Of a DNA stretch of 32,398 bases, positions 14,411-21,583 are shown one piece after another. Below the pieces are notes generated by a model, which ran no database searches, was not told the origin of the DNA, and was given only the letters and a program-made list of their open reading frames with translations. Within the stretch, counting starts at the first letter, position 1, and each line of letters starts with the position of its first letter. Position numbers and translations under genes: made by a program. The stretch comes from Candidatus Njordarchaeota archaeon (GTDB lineage Archaea; Asgardarchaeota; Njordarchaeia; Njordarchaeales; Njordarchaeaceae): contig JAHQWF010000025.1 of NCBI GenBank assembly GCA_029856055.1, positions 1 through 32,398 of the forward strand. Direction: 5' to 3'.

Positions 14411-15283
14411 TCATGTCATAGCAATTAGGTTTTGTTCCAACAAGAATGAAGCTATTTCTTCTATTTCTTCAACCGTTATTTCTCTTATGCGCTTATGCAT
14501 GTTTATTTTTCTTTCTAGCTTAGCTAGTAAATCTCTCCAATCCCTAACTTTCTCTTTAATAAATTGTTTAAGGATTGATCTAATTTTTTTATTTGTGGAT
14601 GCCGAGAACAAGATGCTTGTTGTTTTCTCGAATACCTCAAAGCGGACTTTATGTTGTTTTCTATCAGGCCAAATTTTGATCATCATTGAATCGACATCGG
14701 GTGTAGGAAAGAAATATTTGCGGGGAATAAACTCTATTATTTTCCCTTTTGCGAAATATTTGAATGCAGCGGAAATTCTACCCCAGTTTTTAGAACCAGG
14801 GTTTGACAGTAATTTCTTAACGTAATCTTGCTGGAGTATTAATATCGCGTGCCTGAAGTTTTCTCTGATGAATGATTCCTTAAGCATTTTTATAATTAAT
14901 TGAGATATGATGTTGTACGGGGGATTAGAAACAATAACATTTACGTCTTGGGGGAACTCGTACTTAAGCACATCGCACTGGATTATTTCGATCTTGCTGA
15001 GTAATTCACTGTTGCGGAGCCTCCATCTCATAGCGGAGACAAGTTTTTCATCTATCTCAATGGCATATACTTTTCTAGCGATTTTAGCTAGCTCTTCGGT
15101 TAAGTAACCTAATCCCGCCCCGATATCGAGCGCGACATCGTCCGCCTTAAGATCAGCTACTTTCACTTCTAAGTCAATTATTCTTTCTGAAATTATGAAG
15201 TGCTGACCCATCTCTGGTCTTAGAATTATACCAAAAGCGGAACAAATGTGCTCTATTTCTAGTCTTAGATTCAAGTAAATCAC
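14411..15283 (-). CDS. ksgA: 16S rRNA dimethyladenosine transferase
   Basis: 290 residues of the KsgA/RsmA/Dim1 family, which dimethylates two adjacent adenines in the last helix of 16S rRNA. Motifs in order: PEMGQHFIIS near the N-terminus, SAM-binding ALDIGAGLGYLTEELA (about 50-65), YAIEIDEKL, QCDVLKYEFP, the catalytic motif SNPPYNIISQL (about 118-128) and a C-terminal helical domain. The third position of the catalytic motif is Pro (NPPY) where most KsgA proteins have Leu or Ile. Start GTG at 15283 has no obvious Shine-Dalgarno site; a downstream TTG is possible. A TATA-like run at about 15363-15373 on this strand would give a leader of about 60 bases, which contains a possible C/D sRNA. 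Confidence 0.92.
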   Translation of the reverse strand: MIYLNLRLEIEHICSAFGIILRPEMGQHFIISERIIDLEVKVADLKADDVALDIGAGLGYLTEELAKIARKVYAIEIDEKLVSAMRWRLRNSELLSKIEIIQCDVLKYEFPQDVNVIVSNPPYNIISQLIIKMLKESFIRENFRHAILILQQDYVKKLLSNPGSKNWGRISAAFKYFAKGKIIEFIPRKYFFPTPDVDSMMIKIWPDRKQHKVRFEVFEKTTSILFSASTNKKIRSILKQFIKEKVRDWRDLLAKLERKINMHKRIREITVEEIEEIASFLLEQNLIAMT

Positions 15284-15296
15284 TTTTTAGTAAATA

Positions 15297-15354
15297 TCAG
15301 TATTTTTTTCAATTTTCTTCATCGGTTGGACTCAGATGGTGGCGATCTCCTCAT
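15297..15354 (-). ncRNA. possible C/D box sRNA in the ksgA leader
   Basis: Read on the minus strand: a C-like box ATGAGGA (15348-15354, one mismatch), exactly 12 bases (GATCGCCACCAT), a perfect D' box CTGA (15332-15335), a spacer, a C'-like CGATGA (15319-15324), an A-rich 18-base stretch and CTGA (15297-15300). A TATA-like run lies just upstream at 15363-15373. The first guide contains 7 bases (TCGCCAC) complementary to GUGGCGA, a sequence I recall in the 16S rRNA central domain. The long A-rich second guide and imperfect C box are weaknesses. Confidence 0.3.
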
Positions 15355-15489
15355 TTAAACTAATAAATATATTCGTGCAAACTCAAATATTATGGTTTTC
15401 CTTACTTTTGATTGAGACAGGGTCCAGATATATTTTATCCATAGAGTCTTATTTATTGTATATGTAAAATCTTTACTTTTCTAAAATTG

Positions 15490-15499
15490 TTATAATTTA
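15490..15499 (+). promoter_or_regulatory. TATA box of the por operon
   Basis: TTATAATTTA lies about 45 bases before the porG ATG, giving a predicted start site near 15520 and a 20-base leader that still includes the AAGGTAG Shine-Dalgarno site at 15530-15536. Confidence 0.45.
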
Positions 15500-15539
15500 A
15501 TCGAATGTTCATTCTAAAAAATATGGCTTAAGGTAGATA

Positions 15540-16124
15540 ATGATGCCTAAAAAAGACTTTGTTGAGATAAGAATGCATGGCCGGGGCGGTCAAGGAGCTT
15601 GGACCGCCAGTATAATTCTAGCTCAAGCTGCTTTAGTTGAAGGTAAATATTCACAGTCTTTCCCAGAATTTGGTCCAGAACGATCTGGAGCCCCCGTTAC
15701 AGCATACGCGAGAATAGGTCCATCACCGATCGATATTCACGCGGGGATAACCAACCCAGATTATGTTATAGTAATAGATCCCACGTTAGTACATATGGCT
15801 ACTGTAGGTGTGAAAGAGAATGGTAAGATAATAGCAGCAAGCGCTAAGTCACCAGAGGAACTAAGAAGAGCGCTAAATCTCAGTGACAGCATAGAGTTAT
15901 GGGTTGTAGATGGAGTTAGGATAGCTATAGAGACTATAGGTATAGCCATAGCAAACACAGCAATGCTAGGAGCGTTTGTGAGAGCTACAGATGGGAAAGT
16001 AGTTTCCTTAGATGCATTAATAAAGGCAACAAGGAATGTTCTTGGACCCAGATTATCGGAGGAAGCTGTTAATAAGAATATTCAAGCTATTAAGCGTGCC
16101 TATGAGGAGGTGAAAAAAGGATGA
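15540..16124 (+). CDS. porG: 2-oxoacid:ferredoxin oxidoreductase gamma subunit
   Basis: 194 residues. RMHGRGGQGAWTASIILAQAA near the N-terminus, the SFPEFGPERSGAPVTAYARI segment (about 40-58) and NPDYVIVIDPTL are diagnostic of the gamma domain. It is one of four subunits of the CoA-dependent enzyme that decarboxylates a 2-oxoacid, most likely pyruvate, to acyl-CoA, reducing ferredoxin. Two tandem ATGs start the gene; AAGGTAG precedes them. Its stop overlaps the delta start by four bases (ATGA), the first of several tight couplings in this operon. Confidence 0.93.
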   Translation: MMPKKDFVEIRMHGRGGQGAWTASIILAQAALVEGKYSQSFPEFGPERSGAPVTAYARIGPSPIDIHAGITNPDYVIVIDPTLVHMATVGVKENGKIIAASAKSPEELRRALNLSDSIELWVVDGVRIAIETIGIAIANTAMLGAFVRATDGKVVSLDALIKATRNVLGPRLSEEAVNKNIQAIKRAYEEVKKG

Positions 16125-16420
16125 GTGATAAAAAGCCTGGATGGAAGGAAATACCGATAGCTGGTGTGCCGTTTTTATCGAGTCTAGAGTATAAGACGGG
16201 AGACTGGAGAGTTTTCAAGCCAGTTATAGATGATAACAAGTGCATTAGATGCTTGTTATGCAATATCTACTGTCCAGATATGGCTATTAAGGTCGGATGG
16301 GATGAGACTGGAAATAAGGCCTTAGGGGTATTCGTTGACTACGATTACTGTAAGGGATGCGGTATTTGTGCAGACATTTGTCCAGTTAAGGCTATAGAAA
16401 TGGTTAAGGAGGAGAGGTGA
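16121..16420 (+). CDS. porD: 2-oxoacid:ferredoxin oxidoreductase delta (ferredoxin) subunit
   Basis: 99 residues with two [4Fe-4S] motifs: CIRCLLCNIYCPD (about 41-53) and CKGCGICADICPV (about 78-90), both CxxCxxCxxxCP. The 40-residue N-terminal extension (PGWKEIPIAGVP) is typical of delta subunits. It passes electrons from the TPP site to external ferredoxin. Start ATG overlaps the gamma stop; its own stop overlaps the alpha GTG by four bases. Confidence 0.93.
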   Translation: MSDKKPGWKEIPIAGVPFLSSLEYKTGDWRVFKPVIDDNKCIRCLLCNIYCPDMAIKVGWDETGNKALGVFVDYDYCKGCGICADICPVKAIEMVKEER

Positions 16421-17676
16421 GGAAAGTGTTGAGAGAGGAAATTGTTGAGCAGGAAGAGAGATTATTGAATGGTGATGAAGCTGTGGCTTGGGCCGCATAC
16501 CATGTAGAACCAGATGTAGTAGCTGCGTACCCGATTACTCCGCAGACGATCATCGTAGAGAGGTTCAGTGAATTCGTGGCCGATGGACTGGTTAGAACAG
16601 AGTTCGTTAGCGTGGAGTCAGAGCACTCAGCTATGAGCGCTTGTGTTGGAGCGGCGGCTGCAGGCGGTAGGGCATTTACTGCTACTGCTGCGAATGGTCT
16701 TCAATTGATGAATGAGATATTGTACATTGCTTCTAGTCTCCGTTTACCTATAGTAATGGCTATAGCTAATCGAGCTGTTAGTGGCCCAATTAACATTCAC
16801 TGTGATCATACGGATGCTATGAATGTTAGGGATGCAGGTTGGGTGATGTTATTCTGTGAAGACGCTCAAGAGGTCTATGACACTATTATTCAAGCTTTCA
16901 AGATAGCTGAGAACCCCAAAGTACTATTGCCAGTAATGGTTAATTTCGATGGGTTCCTTATAAGCCATACAGCTCAGAAAGTCAAAGTCTTTAAAGATCC
17001 CAGTGTTGTGAGAGAGAAATTCTTGGGTGGACCTAGAAAACCTGTTAAGATAAAGCTAATGGGTAAAGAGGTGGAGCTATCATTAAACCCGAAGAATCCA
17101 GTACCAGTTACTTTCGGCCCGCTCGACTTGTACGATTATTACTATGAACATAAAATGCAACAATTAGTAGCTATTCAAAATGCTTATGATGTTGTTAAAG
17201 AGGTTCACGAGGAATACGCTAAACTAAGCGGTAGGAGATATGGCAACGGTGTAATTGTGCCTTATAAGCTTGATGATGCGGAGATCGCTGTAGTCGCAAT
17301 GGGCAGTGCACCAGGAACAATGAGGTATGTCATAGACGAGATGAGGGAAGAGGGAATTAAAATAGGATTGCTAAGAGTCAGGCTATTCAGGCCTTTCCCA
17401 TATAAAGATATCATTGAAGCGTTGAGAAACGTGAAAGTGGTAGGTGTATTCGATAGAGCTCAGAACCAAGGTATGATGGGTGGGCCATTATTCCTCGAGA
17501 CAAGGGCAGCGTTATATGAGTTAGAATCAAGACCGGAAGTTGTAAACTACATATTTGGACTAGGTGGAAGAGATGCGCCGCCAGAAATGTTTAGAGAAGC
17601 ATTTGATGAGCTAGTAGGTATCTATAGGGGAACTATCAGCCCGTTTATAAGAAAGTATATTGGTGTACGTGAATAG
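16417..17676 (+). CDS. porA: 2-oxoacid:ferredoxin oxidoreductase alpha subunit
   Basis: 419 residues. The N-terminal pyrimidine-binding domain shows GDEAVAWAAYHVEPDVVAAYPITPQT and VESEHSAMSACVGAAAAGGRAFTATAANGL (about 20-100); a transketolase C-terminal-like domain follows (IAVVAMGSAPGTMRYVIDEM, about 289-308, and VVGVFDRAQNQGMMGGP). It forms the active site with beta. GTG at 16417 overlaps the delta stop and is preceded by AAGGAGGAG; an internal GTG or TTG three to four codons on is possible. The conserved ITPQT threonine region supports pyruvate-type enzymes, but substrate range cannot be read with certainty. Confidence 0.93.
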   Translation: MRKVLREEIVEQEERLLNGDEAVAWAAYHVEPDVVAAYPITPQTIIVERFSEFVADGLVRTEFVSVESEHSAMSACVGAAAAGGRAFTATAANGLQLMNEILYIASSLRLPIVMAIANRAVSGPINIHCDHTDAMNVRDAGWVMLFCEDAQEVYDTIIQAFKIAENPKVLLPVMVNFDGFLISHTAQKVKVFKDPSVVREKFLGGPRKPVKIKLMGKEVELSLNPKNPVPVTFGPLDLYDYYYEHKMQQLVAIQNAYDVVKEVHEEYAKLSGRRYGNGVIVPYKLDDAEIAVVAMGSAPGTMRYVIDEMREEGIKIGLLRVRLFRPFPYKDIIEALRNVKVVGVFDRAQNQGMMGGPLFLETRAALYELESRPEVVNYIFGLGGRDAPPEMFREAFDELVGIYRGTISPFIRKYIGVRE

Positions 17677-17690
17677 GAGGTGAGTATGAA

Positions 17691-18671
17691 ATGCAAAAAA
17701 AGTGGGTTCCAACCCCAGTAGAAATAGCTAAAAAACCTGATTATATTCTTTCTGGCCATAGATTATGTGCTGGATGTGCCGCACCAGTTGTTGTTAAATT
17801 AACTCTAAAAGCTCTACCTAACCCCGAAAATACAGTCCTAGTAAATGCAACTGGATGTCTCGAAGTAGCAACAACTATTTTCCCATACACGGCTTGGAGG
17901 AGACCTTGGATCCACAACGCATTTGAAAATGCAGCTGCAACGGCTTCAGGTGTTGAAGCGGCTTTCAAGGCGCTTAAAAAGAAAGGTGTTTGGAAGGACG
18001 AGGAGCCAACTATAGTAGTTTTTGGGGGAGATGGAGGTACCTACGACATTGGTTTACAGTCGTTAAGTGGAGCTATTGAAAGAGGACATAAATTCATATA
18101 TGTTCTTTATGATAATGAGGCTTACATGAACACAGGTATACAGAGAAGTGGTTCGACACCTTTCGCTGCAGCTACCACAACATCGCCGGCAGGAAAAGTA
18201 CTTCCAGGAAAACCAGAATGGAAGAAACCTATTGGTTTCATAGTAGCAGCGCACATGAATGCTTATGTTGCGACAGTTAATCCTTTCTACTGGCAAGATT
18301 TTGTAGTAAAAGTAAGAAAAGCATTTGAATATGACGGTCCAAGTTTCATTCACGCGATTTCTACATGTGACAGGGGATGGCGATTTGAACCAGTTCTCGC
18401 TATGAGGATCTCAAAATTAGCTACGGACACTTGCTTGCACCCACTATGGGAATTTGATCCAGAGACAAGAGAATATCATATTACTGGTCAGAGTCTTTAT
18501 CTAGCTAAGAATCCAGACAAGATTGTCCCAGTAGAAGAATACTTGAAACTACAAGGGAGGTTCAGGCACTTATTCAAGCCAGTGAGACGGGATGATTTAA
18601 TAAATGCGATACAGAATCGCGTAATGAAAGAATGGAAATATCTACTAAAGCTAGCTGGATTAGAGAGCTAG
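17691..18671 (+). CDS. porB: 2-oxoacid:ferredoxin oxidoreductase beta subunit
   Basis: 326 residues. The TPP-binding motif GGDGGTYDIGLQSLSGAIER begins at about 107, followed by YDNEAYMNTGIQRSGSTP. Cysteines in RLCAGCAAP (about 25-33), NATGCLEV (about 52-59) and STCDRGW (about 223-229) fit the proximal [4Fe-4S] cluster of the beta subunit. The long insert after TPP binding and the total size match pyruvate:ferredoxin oxidoreductase. Gene order gamma-delta-alpha-beta is that of well-known archaeal pyruvate oxidoreductase operons. AGGAGGTGAG, one of the strongest Shine-Dalgarno sites in the window, lies just before the ATG; an earlier ATG at 17686 is out of frame. Confidence 0.94.
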   Translation: MQKKWVPTPVEIAKKPDYILSGHRLCAGCAAPVVVKLTLKALPNPENTVLVNATGCLEVATTIFPYTAWRRPWIHNAFENAAATASGVEAAFKALKKKGVWKDEEPTIVVFGGDGGTYDIGLQSLSGAIERGHKFIYVLYDNEAYMNTGIQRSGSTPFAAATTTSPAGKVLPGKPEWKKPIGFIVAAHMNAYVATVNPFYWQDFVVKVRKAFEYDGPSFIHAISTCDRGWRFEPVLAMRISKLATDTCLHPLWEFDPETREYHITGQSLYLAKNPDKIVPVEEYLKLQGRFRHLFKPVRRDDLINAIQNRVMKEWKYLLKLAGLES

Positions 18672-18683
18672 GCCCATTTTCCA

Positions 18684-19442
18684 TTAATTTATTTTTTCTA
18701 CTCCATATTTACCCCTAAGAGGAACAAATCTTACGTCTTCTAAGTATTCTATCTTATAATCCTCATCGCCATAGCCTGTTTTTCTTAGTCGAACTAACCG
18801 TTGCCAGAATCCTGATCCAATAGGCATTATTAGTCTTCCTCCAATCTTAAGTTGCTTAATCAATGGAGGTGGTATACGATCTCCAGCCGCAGTAACTATT
18901 ATTGCATCGAATTTTCGATCCTTATCGGGCCATCCTAGCGTTCCATCCCCCCATCTTACATCAACGCAATTTAAATAACATAGTTTCTCTAAGTTCCTCC
19001 TACCAAATTCATATAGCTTCTTTGATATTTCGATGGTACAGACTAATTTTTTATCCAGTTTTATTAATTCATTTTTCTCGTTTTTTGGGCAAACTATCTC
19101 AGCAATTAATGCAGCTTGATAACCGCTTCCAGTACCTACCTCAAATACTTCATCACCTGGCTTGATTTCCGAGTACTCAATAAGTAAGAGCGACATGCTT
19201 ATTGCCGAAATAGTAGCGTTATCGAGTAAGGGTAGTGGTTCATCTATATACGAGTATTTAACGTATTGTGGTAGAACGAAGGCTTCTCTAGGAACACGCA
19301 TAAACGCGTCTAAAACTCTCTTAGATACTAAATTTATACGTCTATAGAATTCTAGTAATTCTCTTTTGTTTCGTTGTAGTGATTCCCTTAGTTTTTTATT
19401 TACTTCAAATTTGGCTGGGGGACAAATATTTTCACGAGACAC
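18684..19442 (-). CDS. pcm: protein-L-isoaspartate O-methyltransferase
   Basis: 252 residues, some 30 longer than usual because of an N-terminal polar extension. Motifs: RVLDAFMRVPREAFVLPQYV (about 42-61), the substrate loop NATISA (about 75-80), SAM-binding VFEVGTGSGYQAALIAEI (about 99-116), GDGTLGWP (about 165-172), FDAIIVTAAGDRIPPPLIKQL, IGGRLIMPIG and FVPLRG near the end. It repairs age-damaged L-isoaspartyl residues in proteins, useful for a thermophile. In most homologues the NATISA loop continues PHM; here it reads ISM, a change at a usually conserved spot. GTG start follows GAGGTG. Single gene between the por operon and the divergent coiled-coil gene. Confidence 0.9.
   Translation of the reverse strand: MSRENICPPAKFEVNKKLRESLQRNKRELLEFYRRINLVSKRVLDAFMRVPREAFVLPQYVKYSYIDEPLPLLDNATISAISMSLLLIEYSEIKPGDEVFEVGTGSGYQAALIAEIVCPKNEKNELIKLDKKLVCTIEISKKLYEFGRRNLEKLCYLNCVDVRWGDGTLGWPDKDRKFDAIIVTAAGDRIPPPLIKQLKIGGRLIMPIGSGFWQRLVRLRKTGYGDEDYKIEYLEDVRFVPLRGKYGVEKIN
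18687..18699 (+). terminator. T-tract after porB
   Basis: AATTTATTTTTTC follows the porB stop by about 16 bases, overlapping the 3' end of convergent pcm. Fits an archaeal oligo-T terminator for the por transcript. Confidence 0.3.
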
Positions 19443-19576
19443 GTTCGCACCTCAAAGAATTTTTGAGCTAAGAGGGTAAATCCTTAAATTATTATTTATT
19501 TTTCAATTTAAATTAAGTAAATAAATAGTTTTCTTACAAGCATTTTTTCACTCTAAGGATATTAAGGTGTTTAAGT

Positions 19577-21385
19577 TTGGAAGAAAATGATGAAAAGAAG
19601 CGGGAGGGTAAAGAGAAATCATTGGAGGAGAGAATAGTCGAGAGTCTTTTATCAGGGGTTAGATTATCAGAGCGGGACCGTGTGGAAGAGACGGATCGAT
19701 TGGTTATTAAGGCTGACTCTTTAGAGTTTGAGGAGGGTTTTAAGCCTCCGGCAGTTGGAGAGGAGGTAAAATCTTTTGATGAGCTCATTAACGAGAGGAT
19801 AAATAGGGTCATCAATGAGGTTTCCGATACTCTTAAGGGATTCCAAGAGGAGTTCAAAGATACCCTTAAGAGACAGATTGTTGAATTACGCGGTAGTCTT
19901 AGGGATTTAGGTAAAGACATTGCAAGATCTTTCGCTGAAAAACTCAAGTTAAAGTATATGGAGAGACATCTGAAGCGTCTTTATGAAGATGTCACTGAGA
20001 AAGTACTTAGCGAGAGAGAAAGAGAGATTGTAAAGAATGTTTTCGAGGGAATAGTTCCTCTCTATAGGAATATTAGTAATAGATTAAAGTCTCTGCAGGA
20101 TGCATTAGAGGATATAAGAAGGCTGTATGGAGAGTGGGTATCAGGGTATACGTCTCTTTTAACGGAGGAAGTTCAGCGAGTTAGGGAAGATTCAGAAAGA
20201 TTGATGGAGGAGAATCGTGAACTTAAACGGGGAATAGGGGAGTGGAAAAAACAGGTTGAGGATCTAAAGAAGGAGTTAGAGGCTAAGATGAAAGAGATTA
20301 ATGAGCTGAAGAGCCAGAAGATAGTTGCAGAAGAAGTTAAAGAGCTTGAGGATAAACTTAGAGCACTAGAGGAAGATCTAGAGAATAAGGATAATGAGAT
20401 AGTTTCTCTGAAAAATCGTTTAGACGAGATAACAGCTAAATACGAAGAGCTTATGAAGGAGCGTGATAAATTACAGGAGGAGAATGCTAATTTAATGAGG
20501 AGATTGAAGGAATTAGAAAAACAATTAATGGAAAAGGAGGAGTTAGCTAAGAAGCTTAGAGAGAAGGAGGATGAGTTAATCAAGGTAAAAGAGGAGTATG
20601 AGAAGGTTTTGGAGCAATTAAGGGCTAAGGAGCTAAAGATAAAGGAGCTAGAGGGTCGATTAGAAACCATAAAGGAAGAATTGCCTAAACTAGATGAGTT
20701 AAAGAATCTAAGGGAGACTTATGAAGCCAAATTAAAAGAGAAGAATGATAAGATTAGGGCTTTGGAAGCTAAATTAGAGGAACTTAAAGGGCTAAAGAAC
20801 ATTGTTGAAGCATGGATTTCCGAATTAAGAAGCATTAAGGAAACAGTTTCTGCTGAGGAAGAAAAATTAATTGAAGTTGGAGTTGAAAAGGGATATGAAG
20901 AGCTTTTTAGAAGTTTAAAGGATGAATTCACTAAAATCAGGGAGGAATTATCCGCCAAGAGTAAGCAGTTAACAGAGATAGTGTCTGAGAATAAAGTACT
21001 GAAGGAGAATTTAGAAATGTTGAAATCGGAGGTTGAACAGTTAAAGAAGAGAGAGCAAGATTTATTAAATGAGCTTCAAAAGAAGAATGAGCTTGTACTT
21101 AAATTAGAAAGTGATAAGAATTTGCTAGAGAAAAATATTGAAGAATTAAAGAAACAGATTGATAAATTGGCACCCTTGGCAGAAGAAGTGGAGACGATAT
21201 TAAACTTATCTTGGATTGGTAAAGTCTATTTGATTCTGAAAGACGCCAAAAGAGCATCTCTAGAAGCATTAGCAGCAACTCTTGGGGTCAATAAAGCTCA
21301 ATTAACTAGAGAGCTATTAAAGCTAGCTAGAACTGGTATAATAAAAATCGAAGATAATACGGTTACCTATCTAGGTGCCGCATAA
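19577..21385 (+). CDS. long coiled-coil protein with C-terminal winged helix
   Basis: 602 residues; no known family recognised. Residues about 1-70 are charged and probably disordered, about 70-200 are helical, and about 200-540 form an almost unbroken heptad-type coiled coil rich in E, K and L with no proline apart from one near 370. The end (about 541-602, LSWIGKVYLILKDAKRASLEALAATLGV... and RELLKLARTGIIKIEDNTVTYLG) reads as a winged helix-turn-helix. There is no signal peptide, membrane helix or Walker motif, so it is not an SMC or Rad50. A rod with a DNA-binding head suggests a chromosome-organising, regulatory or cytoskeletal role; this is inference. TTG start follows AAGGTG. It precedes the MoxR block by about 200 bases with its own promoter region, so a link is not proven. 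Confidence 0.85.
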   Translation: MEENDEKKREGKEKSLEERIVESLLSGVRLSERDRVEETDRLVIKADSLEFEEGFKPPAVGEEVKSFDELINERINRVINEVSDTLKGFQEEFKDTLKRQIVELRGSLRDLGKDIARSFAEKLKLKYMERHLKRLYEDVTEKVLSEREREIVKNVFEGIVPLYRNISNRLKSLQDALEDIRRLYGEWVSGYTSLLTEEVQRVREDSERLMEENRELKRGIGEWKKQVEDLKKELEAKMKEINELKSQKIVAEEVKELEDKLRALEEDLENKDNEIVSLKNRLDEITAKYEELMKERDKLQEENANLMRRLKELEKQLMEKEELAKKLREKEDELIKVKEEYEKVLEQLRAKELKIKELEGRLETIKEELPKLDELKNLRETYEAKLKEKNDKIRALEAKLEELKGLKNIVEAWISELRSIKETVSAEEEKLIEVGVEKGYEELFRSLKDEFTKIREELSAKSKQLTEIVSENKVLKENLEMLKSEVEQLKKREQDLLNELQKKNELVLKLESDKNLLEKNIEELKKQIDKLAPLAEEVETILNLSWIGKVYLILKDAKRASLEALAATLGVNKAQLTRELLKLARTGIIKIEDNTVTYLGAA

Positions 21386-21514
21386 ATTTAGTTAAAATTC
21401 AGTTATTTGGTCGTATACACGCATTTAGTTTTCATATACTTTAGTTTTTAGCCGTCTGATTTTTAGTGAACTTTATGGCTTTTTGCTTACAATCTCTCTG
21501 ACGAGAAAGAACAA

Positions 21515-21531
21515 TTAAATAAAATTTATTA
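21515..21531 (+). promoter_or_regulatory. TATA-like element before the surface-protein operon
   Basis: TTAAATAAAATTTATTA lies about 55-70 bases before the TTG at 21584. A start near 21548 would place GGAG (21572-21575) in the leader. This suggests that the following membrane block starts its own transcript. Confidence 0.4.
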
Positions 21532-21583
21532 GTGAGCTTTTTTATCTAAGACTAAACAAAGGCTTGATGGTTGGAGAATAGAA

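Noticed and set aside
15540-18671. Oxidoreductase operon considered as 2-oxoisovalerate or indolepyruvate type
   Set aside because: Indolepyruvate enzymes have a fused large subunit, which is absent; the alpha and beta sizes and motifs fit the pyruvate type better, though branched-chain activity cannot be ruled out from sequence.
20173-20670. Minus-strand ORF of 165 residues, very rich in Ser, Phe and Leu
   Set aside because: It is the antisense shadow of the coiled-coil gene; GAG/AAG-rich repeats read backwards give Ser/Leu/Phe.
21430-21502. Two CTGA motifs 42 bases apart suggesting another C/D sRNA
   Set aside because: No RTGATGA-like C box precedes the first CTGA at a suitable distance, and the putative C' box is poor.
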